A DNA stretch of 64,000 bases from Platerodrilus igneus. Lineage: Eukaryota; Arthropoda; Insecta; Coleoptera; Lycidae. The translations under genes were made by a program, and so were the position numbers. How positions within the stretch are numbered: the first letter of the stretch is position 1; each line of letters begins with the position of its first letter. The DNA lies in assembly GCA_036346225.1 (NCBI GenBank), contig JARFIW010000999.1, positions 1,595,001 to 1,659,000 of the forward strand, read 5' to 3'. The notes below the pieces were generated by a model. It was given only the letters and a program-made list of their open reading frames with translations, searched no databases and was not told the origin of the DNA. Shown here one piece after another: positions 12,781 to 25,486 of the stretch.

Positions 12781-12800
12781 CAAGAAAAGAAAATAAATAA

Positions 12801-14266
12801 TAAAAATTAAACGCGGTGGCTTCTAGGTAGAAGTTTTGGAGTTACAAAGAGTGGCATTTATCAGATATAGACCCATCTCTGCAATGTCATGCCACTGCAC
12901 GAATAGACCCCTGGTTAGTTTGAAAGATATCTTTTTCCTTTTACATTCAGCTATGGGAATTGTGTAGTGCTTCTCTCCCTACACCTTAGGGAATTGAAAA
13001 ACAGTACAGCATTGCGAAAACACCAAAATCATTGTAAGTTATTTAAACAGACAGAAACCACAAAACGTCATAAAATTTAATAGTTAAAGACTAACACTGG
13101 CGCAGATGTGGTAGTAAATGGACAGTGTGAAAATACCGATGCACCGAGAAAACCCTGGACCTCAACTTCAAAACACGTTAAGTCGCACAAATTCTGCGGA
13201 TCAGTACATTACGTAAATTCTTGCGGATATTTTAACTTGTACATACCGTCAAATCAAAATAGACGGATCATTCACATATAGTCGTTCGGTTATGCTTTAT
13301 AAGCGATTATAATTCAATTAACCAACAACCAGTTTTAAGTAATTTGAGTACGGTAATTTCATAAATTCGGATTTGCTAATAAAAAAGTTCTCAGACGCGA
13401 ACGTGAGTGCGGTATTCAATAAATTACTGTTAGTGAAAGTGATTTTGTAGTGGTGCTTTCATCAACATCGGTTAGATTTAAAGAATTTCTTTTCTGACAC
13501 CCCACTGTTATCTTGCACGAGGTCGCTCGAGCCTTGGAAGGTAAAGCTGTAAGTCTTTGATTTTTTCCACTTGCTACATATTTTACACTGTTATTTAATA
13601 TTTCCATACATACAACCAATTTTTTTTATTAAGGGGACTTTTACGTTCTTGCACGCTTGACTGAAAGCAATTTATAACCAGGAAAAGTAACACAATCGTA
13701 ATTACAGAAGTGATTGGTTGTTTGGTTGGTTGATTGGTTGGTTGGTTGGTTGGTTGGTTGGTTACATATTTAGTTTAGTTGGATATTTATAATTAATAAA
13801 TTTACTCTTTTACGCATAATTTGGCCAAATAGCAGTAATTAAATTAATTAATTTGTTTTCTTATGATGATATTTATCTTTTAATATAGGTTAAGTGAGTA
13901 ACTTGGAGTATATTTGTGTATAATTAAATTTAGAAGTTGCAGGAAAAAGACAAGTGTACACATAGCTCTATCAACCTGTATTACAAGAATATAATAACTA
14001 TTTTAGCATGTTCTCAAAGATACCTTAAATTTCAGGTAGGTTGTCGTCCAGTATTTTTTAATTGGACTGAAATTTCAAAGACTTTTCCAAATAGGTGCAA
14101 ATAATAAAGTTGTATACCACTTAAAGAATTCCCTTGTGTTTAGAGAAGGCGCCCTTTACCACAGAAAGCTAGCTGAAGCATTTTTTCTCTTGCTTTTCCG
14201 TGGTAACTTCAAAAGGTAGTTAGCATTAATTTCACACTCAACAAACGCCTGCTTTTTGAAACACTC
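12801..14266. other. Unassigned DNA with a TTGG microsatellite
   Basis: Apart from the microsatellite at 13712-13763, no recognisable motif. A short - strand frame at 13416-13619 has no known domain. Confidence 0.5.
13712..13763. repeat. (TTGG)n microsatellite
   Basis: About 52 bp of TTGG units, slightly interrupted at the left by TGTTTGG and TTGATTGG variants and pure on the right. Confidence 0.95.
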
Positions 14267-15475
14267 TGCTACGTACCTAAACGTAGCCGGAAGGAAAGTA
14301 AATACCTGGCTAACTATCAACCGCGGAGAGTGGGGAATTCGCTACATACCAAAAAAAATAAAGTACATGGCCCACGATTATCTATCAACACATAAAAATA
14401 AATAAAGGATTTTGTACAAACAAGCAAAAGGAAAATAAATTAAGCGTTACTATTTCAAAGCAAACAATTAGGTAATATGAACAATTTAGTACATTAGATA
14501 CGAGGGGCATATCTCGTATTTACACAAAATAAGACTAATCAGCATTAAATAAACATGTGAGCTTTTGTCAAGCGTTTTAAAATTTCACCTAATACTTTTT
14601 GTAACATTCCTAATTAGTAAAGCAAATAAACGTGTGCGTTCTTTTTACATGCATCTTTAAAAATAGTACATCGCACCTGTAGAGCGATAGTATCGAATAG
14701 CGGCGACAAACAATAGTTTTACGATATCACGTTTCTACACCAAACGTTGATACGGAATATGCCATTGACACACACAAAAGAAAACAAATTGCATACCTGT
14801 AGGTGTCCAGATATTTAGCTCGCAAGCCGTCGGGGGTGAGTCAACACAGGAACGCCATGGTCGTCAGCATACATTTATTCTGCTACCATAATTGCAGCAG
14901 CGGTCTACAAACAAAAGTAGTTGGTCTGCAGACAAAAGCAGTTGTTCTACATAAAGGAAGAACCCATTTGGCCTCCAGCTAAAAAAAGCAAATACACGCA
15001 AGACACCTCCTAGTTGTTAAACAGAAAAACGTGCATCGCTTTTGCTATTACGGTGACGAATAAATGTAGAAAATATTTCGACGTACAAGCTGTAGAATCA
15101 AATTCAACAATGGTTCGAACACCACGAATTTGAACTCCAAATCCGAACTTATCACAGTGCGGTAAAACTGGAAAACCCAGTTTATATCGGATAGTGCGCG
15201 ACCTTATTTTAACAAGTCGTTACATTGGAGCAATAGAGAAAACTGGCATAAACTTGTTGTTTCCAAATAAATAAGTTCAAAATGAAAATTTGTAGCAAGC
15301 GTAGTTGTAAACAGGATGTTGAAGAATTTAAAAGATTACGGGATACCTAAAGCAAGGCATAGACTATTTAATTTATCGAATAAATTTTCGTTTTAAAAGC
15401 AAAAGGGATTTGAGTTGAGGAATTTATTTGAGAGCGTGTTTATTCTTAATTATATTGAAAATAAACGTAACAATT
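14267..15475. repeat. Unclassified dispersed repeat C, copy 1
   Basis: This stretch aligns collinearly, by eye, with 33658-34917 over about 1.2 kb. Shared landmarks include CCGGAAGRAAA near the left end, TGCAGCAGCGGTCTAC versus TGCAACGGCGGTCTAC, ACAAGCTGTAGAATCAAA, AAAACTGGAAAACSC, GCATAAACTTGT and a right end of AACGTAACAATT. No coding motif was found on either strand. On the - strand it would start TGTTACGTT and end CGTAGCA, a TG...CA arrangement, but no target-site duplication supports an LTR reading. Most likely an interspersed non-autonomous element. Confidence 0.75.
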
Positions 15476-17842
15476 CGTTTTTTTCTTAATTTACTGGCGC
15501 CTAAAGTGATGTCCTAAAAATTGCTTTCGTTTCGATATTTTATGAGTAAATAAAACTTGATTAGGTTAATTTTTACTTTGAGACGTAATATATAAACCTC
15601 CGACCCAAATCAGTCCAGTATTTCAATATTATGTTTAGTTTTTGTACTTTGAGCTATTCAAATTCTGTACTCCAAGCTTTACTCAAAAAGCGATTTACAG
15701 GAAGTTGGTTTATTCAAAGTTTTCTACGTCCGTGAAACTTCTCTACAGTTGCGTATGTCAAAACAAAAGTACGATTGTTTTTAAGATGATCACGGATCAT
15801 CCTCAAAGCTTTCTCTCTTTCTCTCTCTCCTCTCTCAATCTCTCTCTCTCTCTCTCTCTTCCAATTTGTATATTTCCTGTCCTTCAAATATTTCCACTTC
15901 TTTTTCAGTTCCATTTTTCTACAACTACTGGTCGCTGCTCCAGAAGAGGCGTGTGCTTTGCTTTTCCTGCCATTTTCACTTCAGCAGTATCTAAGGTGAA
16001 TATTTTCTTAATTTAACTAAATCGTTGACTAATCAAACGCAATTTGATTAATTTAAACACCTCGGAAATAAATATCTTTCTTTTACCAGTATTTTAAAAT
16101 TTAAATTGCGTGAATTGTGTGAAACAAAATCTGGAAAAGTAGCAGCTTTTTCCATAATCTACTTCGAGTTGAAGAAGCGCGTTTCAAATAATTTAGCATA
16201 CAATGTTTTTCGAATACTAGAGATCCAGATACATTTTGTTGGGACACTGGGGTAACTACATCTACGAAATGAAGAAAGAAATAACGTTTGTGATACTTTT
16301 AAAATTAATTGGTTTTCTATATTTACTTCTGTAAAATAATTAAGAGATTTATTTGATTTAGACTTATGTTTTTTTACGCATTTTAATTTCATTTTGCGGG
16401 GTCTATCACCAACGTCAGGGAGTGCAAACTACTCCATTAGATAATTGGAATTTTTCTGAAACTTATTGAAGAAATTCTTAATGTCAGACATGCTTTTAGA
16501 AACGTTAGAATCCAAGTTTTAATTAATTAATTCTGTATTGGAAAAATTCCAAATATTAGTGTATGATTACTTAGTTTGTGAAAAATGTTTATGTAACGTC
16601 GATATCCAATTCAGAAGGGATTTTAGTATTATGTTTTTACTAGAACAAATTATTTTAAACCTAGTCCCACTCAAAATCAATCGAAGGTTTCTGTGATATA
16701 AATAACTTTAATACTTGATTCATTATTGTCTATTGAAAGGAACAACCTACTGATTACTCAAGGTTTTATTCAGTATGGACAACCCCTTCTAGGTGCTTAA
16801 ATCCTGTATATCTAGGGACTTCGCAAAAACAATAGTATTTTTAAATCCATCACTCTCTATAGAATTTTGTACAGAAAATATTAATTCTGATAATATTGTT
16901 TACAATTCAGTTTCGTGAAGTAAATGCTAACTATACAACATGAGAAAAATATTAATCTTAAGGAAAAAATCGGACAGACTGAACAACGGAGATTTGTACT
17001 CGCTTGATTAAAAAGCTAAAGCTTTTCAAACATTTTTAGAAGTGCCAAGACGTTCTTCAACTCATTTCAGTTTCCCTCAAAGTCCTAAGCAATGTTTTGC
17101 TTTAATACAAAGGTATTCCTTCATACACTCTTTCTAAGCTGATATTAAACAAGTTTGTTTGGTTTCAATATTAGCTGCACTTTATGCTCTTAATCAACTT
17201 GAGAGCGACGTTTCTCTTTCAAACGGCATAACTTCGAAAACAACTTTCAAAAAATACACTAAATTAAGTCTGGAGGTTTGATGAGGCGAATGGGTTTTGA
17301 ATAGTTCTCCTATCAAGTGAATAAAATGTTATAAAATATGTGGAGGCAATAAAAAATACGTATTTGAATAAATTGTTTTTAAAATCGAATGCAATTCTTA
17401 TGAATTCGCGAATCCGCAGTGAAAAGTTGTTTTCCTCTCCGTGCTATAAGTATGGAAAGTACTACTCTTTATATTTACGCGACATTGCTTTCAGTAGTAC
17501 ATAAATCTTTGTGATAGGAGAGAAATCCGCCAGTAGGTAGAGGGTTGAAACTTGAGTGATTAAATCAACGCTATTTAAACTTGCTGAGCTTGTTTCCGAG
17601 ACGTCCGATCAGACTTAAAATTCTTCTCGCTTATCTCGGTAGAGAAATTTTGTAAACGGTGCAGAATAGAGGACATTGGAGTGCTTGAGACAAGCTGCAT
17701 TTTGTTTAAAAAAGAACCTCTTAAAATAACGCAGGGAAAGGCATTCTTTACGTGCGGATAAGAGAAAGCAAAGTATAATAAGCAAACAAACAGTTAGTCC
17801 GCACCGAATACCGCAACAAAACAAGGGGATTCAAAGAATTAA
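15476..17842. other. Unassigned AT-rich DNA
   Basis: Only a TC-rich simple repeat (15810-15861) stands out. The leucine/serine-rich + frame and the arginine/glutamate-rich - frame across it are products of that repeat. The rest, including the 17615-17824 frame, has no recognisable content. Confidence 0.5.
15810..15861. repeat. (TC)n microsatellite
   Basis: About 52 bp of interrupted TC dinucleotides; the longest pure run is at the right-hand end. Confidence 0.95.
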
Positions 17843-18329
17843 TGTTTTAGCTAAGAAGTCGTAGAGCGACGCGGATCACACAAAAAGCAAAAAGGAAACC
17901 TCAAAAGAGAACGTTTTTATTTACAAAATTTCAAAAATTACATGTTATAAAAAGGACGATCAGTCTGCGGAGAAAACAATATTTATCTAAAATATCCCCG
18001 AGGATTTACATAGTTGTTAGAGAAATAACGGGAAAATTTACACAAAGCGTGAAACCCCAGATTATTTACTTAGAGTAAGTGGATTGTGACTTGGGGGTAG
18101 TGTTGCGATAAAATACTCTTAGCGGTAAATCCAACAACGATCATGCACTTACCTTAATGTTCATACTGTTGGCTTCTACGGAATTATGTATATTATGTAT
18201 ATTGTTTTAATACATGACCACACGGGCCGAATGCTTCGAAACGAGTGTGCAAAACCAGTGCTAGATAAGACCGCCTGGTTTATCGCAAAACAAAACCTTG
18301 ACTCTTTAACTCTAACCCAATTTTGAACA
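17843..18329 (-). repeat. Putative 3' LTR of BEL/Pao element 1
   Basis: On the - strand the LTR starts TGTTCAAAATTGG immediately after a polypurine tract ending GGGGGGGGGTA, the same tract-to-LTR arrangement (GGTA then TGTTC) as in BEL/Pao element 2. An AATAAA signal lies near 17920. The 3' end at AAAACA (17843) is a guess based on the usual terminal CA, because no second LTR is present for comparison. Confidence 0.5.
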
Positions 18330-18512
18330 TACCCCCCCCCACCTAAAATAATTAAATTTTGATAGCTAAAGGGGGTAAAAAAAAAAAAGGAGAGAAATTT
18401 AAAAAATGCAAATAAGCTCTATTGGTGTAGTTGTGTAGAGATAAAACGAGAAAATAAAAGAAACTCGAGAGAATGATCAATTAATGTGATTGTTGATCAC
18501 GTCATATTAATT

Positions 18513-19803
18513 TTAAGGAGGTGGAAGCGGTACCACCTTATTTATTGGTCGTGCCGTTTCACCTGATGGTGTCTTCAACCGAACTACACGTACTATGCCG
18601 TCACTTCCAGGTATCAGCTTTGTCACCCTTGCTAAAGGCCAACACACAGGGAGTGTACCTGGAGTCACGTACAGCACCAGATCGCCTTCTTCCAACTGTT
18701 TAGCCGGGGTAGTCCAATTGGGGCCTATGCTGAAGGGTCTGGAGGTATTCATTTGACCAACGTTTCTAGAACCCCTGGATTAACTGTTGACAAAGCCGCC
18801 AACGAGTAAGTCTGTTAGTAGGAATGTTTGTCAAATCTACTTCGGGTCGTGCCAGAATAGGACCGCCTGTCAAGAAATGTGCCGGCATCAATGCATCAAT
18901 TCCATCATCGGGTGAAGCTGGTAACGAGCAAAACGGGCGAGAGTTTAAAATACCCTCAATTCTAATAACGATTGTGTTAAATTTTTCTGCAGTAAATTGG
19001 TTGTTACCAATTATTCTCTTTAAATGGAATTTAACACTTTTGATTCCTGCCTCCCACAATCCCCAGAAATGGGGAGCGTAGGGAAGATTAAAAGACCATT
19101 CAATGCCCCGAATAGCTAAATAATGTGCAATCTCGGGCTTACACGGGACAAAAATTTTCGAAATTTCAGAAATTACCCTAGCAGCTCCGCGGAAGTTCCG
19201 TCCTTGATCGGAATAAAATTTTGCCGGAAGTCCGCGTCAAGAAATAAATCTGTCTAGTGCGGCCAGACATGCTTGAGAAGTTAACGAGGTGACCAGTTCG
19301 ATATGAATGGCACGCGAGACCAGGCATATAAACAAAGCAATATAGGCCTTCTCATACCTAGCTGTGCGCAGATTAGATACCTTTACGATAAAGGGTCCGC
19401 CAAAGTCAATCCCCGTGTGTGTGAAACATTTTTCCGGTTCGAGTCGGTAAGCTGGAAGATCCTCCATTGGTGGTTGGATAGGTACCGCCTTATATCGGTA
19501 ACATGTAAGGCAACGAAATATACGATTTCAAATTAAGTGTCGAATTGAAGGAATCCAAAATTTCCTATTTACGAGAGAATGTACCAGGCGATTTCCACCA
19601 TGGCCTGAATATATGTGATAATGATCGCATATCAAGATAGCTTATCTGATGTCCCGCGGAATTAGGTAGGAATATTTAGTAGCAATTGGGAGCTTTGACT
19701 GGCGCAAACGTCCCCCCACCATGATTAAACCCACAGGGGAGAGAAAAGGGGACAAATAACGATAATTTTTTGTGCAAGGTTGACCCTTTTCTAATAACAA
19801 AAT
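18513..19803 (-). pseudogene. BEL/Pao integrase and C-terminal domain, broken
   Basis: Read on the - strand: VGLIMVGGRLRQS; a zinc-binding region with HYHIYSGH and CLTC; then the DDE integrase core. The core shows HTGIDFGGPF (first Asp), KFYSDQGRNFRGAARV (second Asp) and LWEAGIKSVKFHLKR (Glu). It continues with EGILNSRPF and LTPxHFLTG-like sequence, and ends in the Pao C-terminal domain (EGDLVLYVTPGTLPVCWPLA ... GETARPINKVVPLPPP). In-frame TGA at 19237-19239 replaces an expected Arg, and TAG at 18766-18768 replaces an expected Trp. Another stop interrupts the zinc region, and a frameshift precedes the C-terminal domain. Confidence 0.92.
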
Positions 19804-21000
19804 TTAGTTTCGATTATGCTCGTACTGAGAACTTCTTATAATAAATACCACAGCGTCATTACATTCGAATGACGTTAAGTTGCCGGTACGCAGCTGATCG
19901 TTTGGAGCGTCATGAATGCGCGCAAGGCAATTGAATTTGAATCTAAGTATATAGGCAAAAATTCTTTGTACTTTAAAAAAACTTGAATGTCGCACCAAAA
20001 TGTCCGTAAATCGTTGAACGTCAATTGCGGACAACAAGGCTTGAGGTGTCATAGGGGTAAAAACGTCTACCCCTTGTGCAGGCGAGTATTCAAGTGTACT
20101 ACCTGGCCATTCAGAAATGTTCCGATATATGAAGTCGGGCCCTTTCCACCACAAATCACAACAAAGCAGTTCCGATGGCATTAACCCGCGACTTGCCGGG
20201 TCAGCGGGATTATCAGCGCTAGGTACATGCCTCCAACGAGCTGTGGGTTGATTTTCGTGGATTTGAACAACCCTGTTGGCAAAGAATATTTTTAATCGAT
20301 GCGGAGGGGTGCGAATCCACGACAGGGTGTTTACCGAATCACTAAAACAAATAGGTTCCTGAAGGTGTAACGAATCAAATGCTGGAGAAGTAGACTTTAT
20401 AAGTTTTGATAGAAGACATGCCGCCCCTAATTCGAGACGTGGTATCGTCCACGTTTTTAGTGGAGCCACGCGATTTTTTGAAATTATTAAATTTATGAAA
20501 ATTTGGCCATCAACCTCCAATCGTAAATAAATAACTGCAGCCATGCCAAGCTCGCTAGCATCAACAAAACCTACCATGAAACCTTTTACTTCATCTACTT
20601 TCCATACACAGCGCGGAATAGACACGTTTTCGAGAAGTGGTAATTCGGATTGAATTTGTTTCCACTTCTGTAATACTACGGCAAAGAGTTCGTCATCCCA
20701 TTCTACCTTTAGTAACCACAATTGTTGAATAAGAGATTTAAGTATAAAAGTAAATGGACTGATGTATCCATTAATATCAAAAGTTCGCGCAATACGGGAA
20801 AGAATGCCTCTTTTCGATGGTGTATCAGAGGTATTTCGAACTTTGCATTTAAGCACATCTAATCCCAACAAAGCCCTAAAACTTTATTAATAGAATCAGG
20901 ACTGGAATTAGGCAATTGTATCGTATCTGAAGAATTACCAATTACATTGGCATGCGAACTGGCCCATTTGCCCAATTCAATTTTGTTAATAACTTGTTTG
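19804..21000 (-). pseudogene. BEL/Pao RT connection and RNase H domain
   Basis: A long open frame of 355 residues (19804-20871), extended upstream after a frameshift near 20871 by KVLGLCWD and ELGKWASSHAN, gives the connection and RNase H of a Pao polyprotein. Motifs are RGILSRIARTFDINGYISPF, SFILKSLIQQLW-like sequence, WDDEL, GFVDASELGMAAVIYL (RNase H first Asp), PRLELGAACLLSKL, CFSDSVNTLSWI and HVPSADNPADPASRGLMPSE. The last two blocks are highly characteristic of BEL/Pao. The RT catalytic core and everything upstream are missing. Confidence 0.93.
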
Positions 21001-21257
21001 CCAAGACGGCCCAAAATTTAGTTTTAGCGGCGCGAAATGGCGCCTAATTGACGCCTAATTATGACATAAATATTTTTAAAAATTCAAAAATGTTGCGGTT
21101 AACTTCACGCACCTCAATTTATTGTCTACACTGCGTAGCAGTACCACGAATTCCTTAAATAAAGATTATACAAAGCGAAGGATGAAAGGATTAATTGCAA
21201 TCTGCATGTAAGTACGTCTTGAAATTCTAATCTGTTGATTTGTGCATAAAATCTTTT

Positions 21258-21990
21258 ATGTCAATTGAATCGTTGATTGAAAACGCAAGAAACTTTCAAC
21301 TATCAGACTCTAATACAGATATGATAATGGAACAATTTAAGGTAGACTATTTAAAGTGCGTGCCAGATTTAGATGGCAACTCAAATGATTTAAACGAATT
21401 TATTTCTTCCGCAGAAAGTATAATAAACTTATTCGTTGATCCCACAAAACCAAACACCTTTCAAAGCTTATTCATATTTAAATCTATTTTAAATAAATTA
21501 ACAGGTCAAACCAAGGTCGCTGTTAATATACAACAGGTCGACACTTGGGCAGAATTGAAAAATACCCTTCTTAGAAATTTTAGTGATCAAATAGATGATA
21601 CTTGTTTAATTCGCGATTTGGTGTTACTATAGCAAGGAAATGATAAGCCTTTGGTATTTTACGATAAATGTATTCAAATTTTAAATTTGTTGTGCTCGTT
21701 TGTAATTGCAAACGAACGAAATGAAAACGTAAAAGTACCGAAACGAGAATTTTTTACTAAGCTGGCGTTAAAGTCTGTAGTTTAAAGGAACCTTTGGGTA
21801 GTAGTATTAGCGCTATGAGCCTGGATACCCTTCAAAGGGCCTTGCAATTTATTACGGAAGAAGATAACGTTAGATACTTTCAAAAAGACCAAGTACCAAA
21901 TAACACGGGTAAACCTTGGGTGAATAATAATAAGTACGGGCAACCACCGCCTAATTCTGATAAAAATAGATTTCCTTCGCAGCCGCTATT
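21258..21990 (+). pseudogene. Ty3/gypsy gag relic 1
   Basis: From the first ATG at 21258 a 125-residue frame encodes a capsid-like sequence (KCVPDLDGNSNDLNEFISS, NKLTGQTKVAVNI, WAELKNTLLRNFSDQIDD). An in-frame TAG (21630-21632) is followed by GNDKPLVFYDKC, another stop, and after a frameshift KEPLGSSISAMSLDTLQRAL with QFITEEDNVRYFQ. This order resembles gag of insect Ty3/gypsy (errantivirus-type) elements. No pol or LTR was found next to it, so it is an isolated, broken gag fragment. Confidence 0.78.
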
Positions 21991-23407
21991 TTATACAACT
22001 TTATACACACAATTGTTTTTTGTAATCAAGCTATCAGAGTAATTATACATAATCTCTCAATATTTAAGTGCATTTCAAGAATCTTAATTATTTATCAAAG
22101 TAATTTAAAGAAAATATTGTGTTTTTTAATAATACGTAACAAACTCTTTAATTATTACCGAAAGAGGATCCTGTTTTGGTTTACAAACAATTATGATATA
22201 TGATTTGGATTCATTTTATGTAAGATTGAATTTAGATATTTATAAAAATTTATCTGAACGAAAAATCAACTAGCATTATTGTATAAAATAATCTGTGTAT
22301 TATTATACTTTCTAGTAAAACAATTGGATTATAAAATGTGACAAACAAGCGCTAACATGTCACTTGTTAAGTTACAAACAAACTTTTGTTTAACCTTTAC
22401 GATTTTCTGAAACTTATCTTTAAATTTTTAACGTTCATACGAACATTTATACAACTCAAACTGTTAAATATTGAATAAAAAAATATTTACAACAATTTAA
22501 ATATCTGTATTAACTTACAAAAAAAAACAACCACTACATTTTCTGTAGTTTTTTAGGTTAGTAAGAACTGAATAAAGAAATTACACACTATAAAAGTTTG
22601 TATGACATCTATATAATTCCGGTAGCAAATATTTATCAATTTATTGGAGAATGAACTTTGCATCATCGCCCATCAATTCTCATGTTCAACTTTAATAACA
22701 GCTGCACAGCCTTCACATGTGCCTCGTATTTGAGATCCATTCGAAAAGAAACGCTTAAATTTTTGTTGTTTACGACAAGGGCACCTTAATATTTCAACTT
22801 GAAATATTTAATAACTAAAAACACTTTGCAATACTTCTTAGTAACTAAAACTTTGCAATACTCAATAACTAAAACTTGCACTACAAAAATCAAGAAGCAT
22901 CAATTTAAATTCAAAATGAAAATAATTACATACTGTGATGATGTTACTTCAAAACCATATTCTATAAATCATCTTAAGGGCCGACTGACTAAAGAAGAAT
23001 ACTAAACAAAAGGTTTTTCTTGATTCTCTAGCGTGCACCCCAGTGGTTTTCACTTGAAAGACTAAAGGAATTCTCCTCCTCCAGGCCATATGCCTGTCGG
23101 ACTGCATCTTTCCAACAAAAACTATTCGACCACGCGTTGATTACCTTCTCAAATTAAAAGAGACTAAAGCAACAAAGTGTTCTACTACGCGAGCAAGCGC
23201 AGTAGACCGAATTCTTGCATCAACACGTTAGCAAATATCAGGGAAACCGAAATGCTACATTAAACCCATAAACACAGATGGAGCTCCACACGACAACGAA
23301 TAAATATTATATTAATGGGATAGAAATTTACGCTTTCAACACCGTAAAGGATAATCGAAAATTAATAATTATAAAAAGGCGAATCTAGCTAGGAACGAAA
23401 TTGTATT
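21991..23407. other. Unassigned AT-rich DNA
   Basis: No recognisable gene. At about 22807-22880 an imperfect triplicate of a roughly 25-bp unit built on CTTTGCAATACT and TAACTAAAA occurs. The + frame at 22799-23005 spans this repeat and has no domain. Confidence 0.5.
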
Positions 23408-25031
23408 CGTTACAAGGTTAAGGATTTCTGCTACCTATCAAGCCAAATAACGCAAGATGGGAAAAGCGCAAAAGATATAAAACAAAGATTAGCACAAGGT
23501 CGTGCTACATTTAACAAGAAAAAGTAACTACTGTGTGGAAGACAACAAACATAGAAACAAGGAAAAGATTGCTTAAAATATATGTACGGGGCACAGCACT
23601 GTACGGCTGTGAAGCCTGGACAGTAGGAGAAGCGGACAAGAAGAAGGTGCCACAGACGTACGATGAAGATTTCATGGACAGACAAAGTTAAGAACGAACA
23701 GGTACTAAAAATGGTAGAAGAAGAAAGAAATATGTAGAAAACTGTAAAAATAGGAGATATAGGATGATAGGCCACATACTACGGCATTAGGGAATTGTGC
23801 GGATTATATTAGAAGCAGAGATAGGAAAAAAGGGAAGTAGAGGTAGACCTAGGTTAGACTACTGCACACTGATAGTGAAAGATGTAGGCTGTAGGAATTT
23901 CAGGAAAATGTATGAGCACGCTCAAAATAGAAATCAATGAAGGTACGCATCCAACCAGTCCCAAGATGGATAAACTAATGACGAAAAAAGTAACTGTACT
24001 TAAACATGATGATTATTATAAGCAACTACAAGTATTGATTGGGCAATATTCTCGAATAATGTTAATTGTGTGAAAGGATTTACCGGAAAACTATTAATTC
24101 GGCATATGTCTAAGTGTTGGGGGATCTTGGCAGCCACACGCTGCTTAACCCCCTTTACTGAATCTCGGTGAAATAGGGCATAAAATTAGAAAACAATAGA
24201 AGGGGAACTGAGGTATATACAGGCTGCGTGAGAATTTCAGGGAACTGCGTAGGCTAACTCAGAATATTAATAAGTGCAGGTACGTATTCAACCAGATTTG
24301 AGACGGAAAACCTAGTGATGAAAAATAAGCGCAGCTAATTCTATTGATTATTATAAACAACTTCAGGTGTTGGTTGTAAAATATCTGCAACTAATGTTGA
24401 CTGGGCGAAAAGATATATTGGAAAAAATATTAAATCGGCAAATGTTTAAGTGCTAAGGGAACTTGGCAGCCAGAGGCTGATTACCCCTCTTCACAACTAC
24501 TGAATGTCGGGTATATAATTGTAAAACAATAGAAGGGGACCGAACTGCATTTAACAAGAAAAAACAGCGCCTATGATAAAAGACAACAAACATAGAAACA
24601 AGAAGAAAATTGATGAAAGCATAGGTTTGGACCCTAGCACAGTATGTATATAAAATACGGGCAGTAGGCAAAGCAGACAGAAAACGGTAGTAGCCCTTTG
24701 AAATGTTGTGCTTCAGGTGTATAAAGATGATAGCATGGGCAGACAAAGTTAGTAACAAATAGGTTATAGAAATAGTAGGAGAACAAGGATATCTGTGGAA
24801 AAAATAAGAGAAATAGAAGGGCAAAATACGCTCTAAAGCACTATTGGGGAATAGTATGGGATATACTACAAGCAGAGATAGGAAAAAGGAGGTAGACGTA
24901 AACGTAGATCAGATAGTGATAGATGCAGATTGTGCAAATTTTATGGAAATGTGTAGGTTAGTTCAGAATAGGAAACAATGATGGTACGCGTCTAACCAGT
25001 TCCAGGACTGAAGACCTAATGATGATGATAA
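23408..25031 (+). mobile_element. RTE-clade retrotransposon, 5'-truncated copy C
   Basis: Begins inside the RTE ORF (equivalent to residue about 798 of the 50114-54441 copy) with KDFCYLSSQITQDGKS. It continues through the end of the ORF, then the two partial duplications of the ORF end that make up the family's 3' UTR, and finishes with CCTAATGATGATGATA. The position of the stop mutated in RTE1 is a Tyr codon (TAC) here. Frameshifts and stops are present. The 5' start point coincides with that of copy D at 37596. Confidence 0.88.
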
Positions 25032-25486
25032 TCTTTAAGGAATATGCCAAATTTAATATTATATTGAAAGAGTAAATTTGCTGTATTTAGATTATAATTG
25101 CATATACTAACAAAACCTACAGGATGTTAAGCAAGCAATTATTTCAATTTAGAAGGAAGTCGGAAACAATAGGGAATATAAAATTTAATTACATAAAACA
25201 AAAAAATTTACCTACAGGATGTTAGACAAATAATCGTTTAAACTGAAAGGAAATCATACTTGCTAATAAACATGCAAAATAACCGAAAAACGTTACTCGA
25301 TATGTAATTTTAAATCAAGTATAAGCCAAATTATTTAGTTACAGGGACAGAGCGTAACAACGTGTAATTTCGACGTGTATCAGATTTCTTTTTGTATCTA
25401 ACTTTTTTTATTTTTCTAACCACTTTTCGACATGTCTGACAATTTAAGCATGCCCTACCCAGTTAGAATAATCTTGGTGTTGTCGG
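25032..25486. other. Unassigned DNA
   Basis: AT-rich, with a near-repeated phrase (CTACAGGATGTTA) at about 25118 and 25212. Nothing else recognised. Confidence 0.5.

Larger units (their letters stand above)
10360..12800 (-). mobile_element. Penelope-like element, copy A (3'-truncated, with nested mariner)
   Basis: Read on the - strand, the element begins with a terminal repeat region (about 12658-12800) that matches a second fragment at 63138-63276. It continues through an N-terminal region and a Penelope-type reverse transcriptase, and stops at about 10360 just after the RT thumb. No GIY-YIG endonuclease follows, so the 3' part is missing. A mariner fragment (11119-11832) sits between the N-terminal region and the RT core, and the PLE residues expected there are absent. 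The terminal region keeps pieces of a hammerhead ribozyme core, as known for PLEs. Stops and frameshifts make it inactive. Confidence 0.88.
17843..21000 (-). mobile_element. BEL/Pao LTR retrotransposon 1 (5'-truncated)
   Basis: On the - strand this carries the end of the RT, RNase H, integrase, the C-terminal extension, a G-rich polypurine tract (18331-18342 on the complement) and a 3' LTR. The 5' LTR, gag, protease and most of the RT are missing: coding similarity stops at about 21000. Domain order and motifs match BEL/Pao elements. Nonsense codons and frameshifts mark it as inactive. Confidence 0.9.

Noticed and set aside
15642..16016. 124-residue + frame with a Ser/Leu-rich centre
   Set aside because: Most of its length comes from the TC microsatellite; no domain, splice or signal context.
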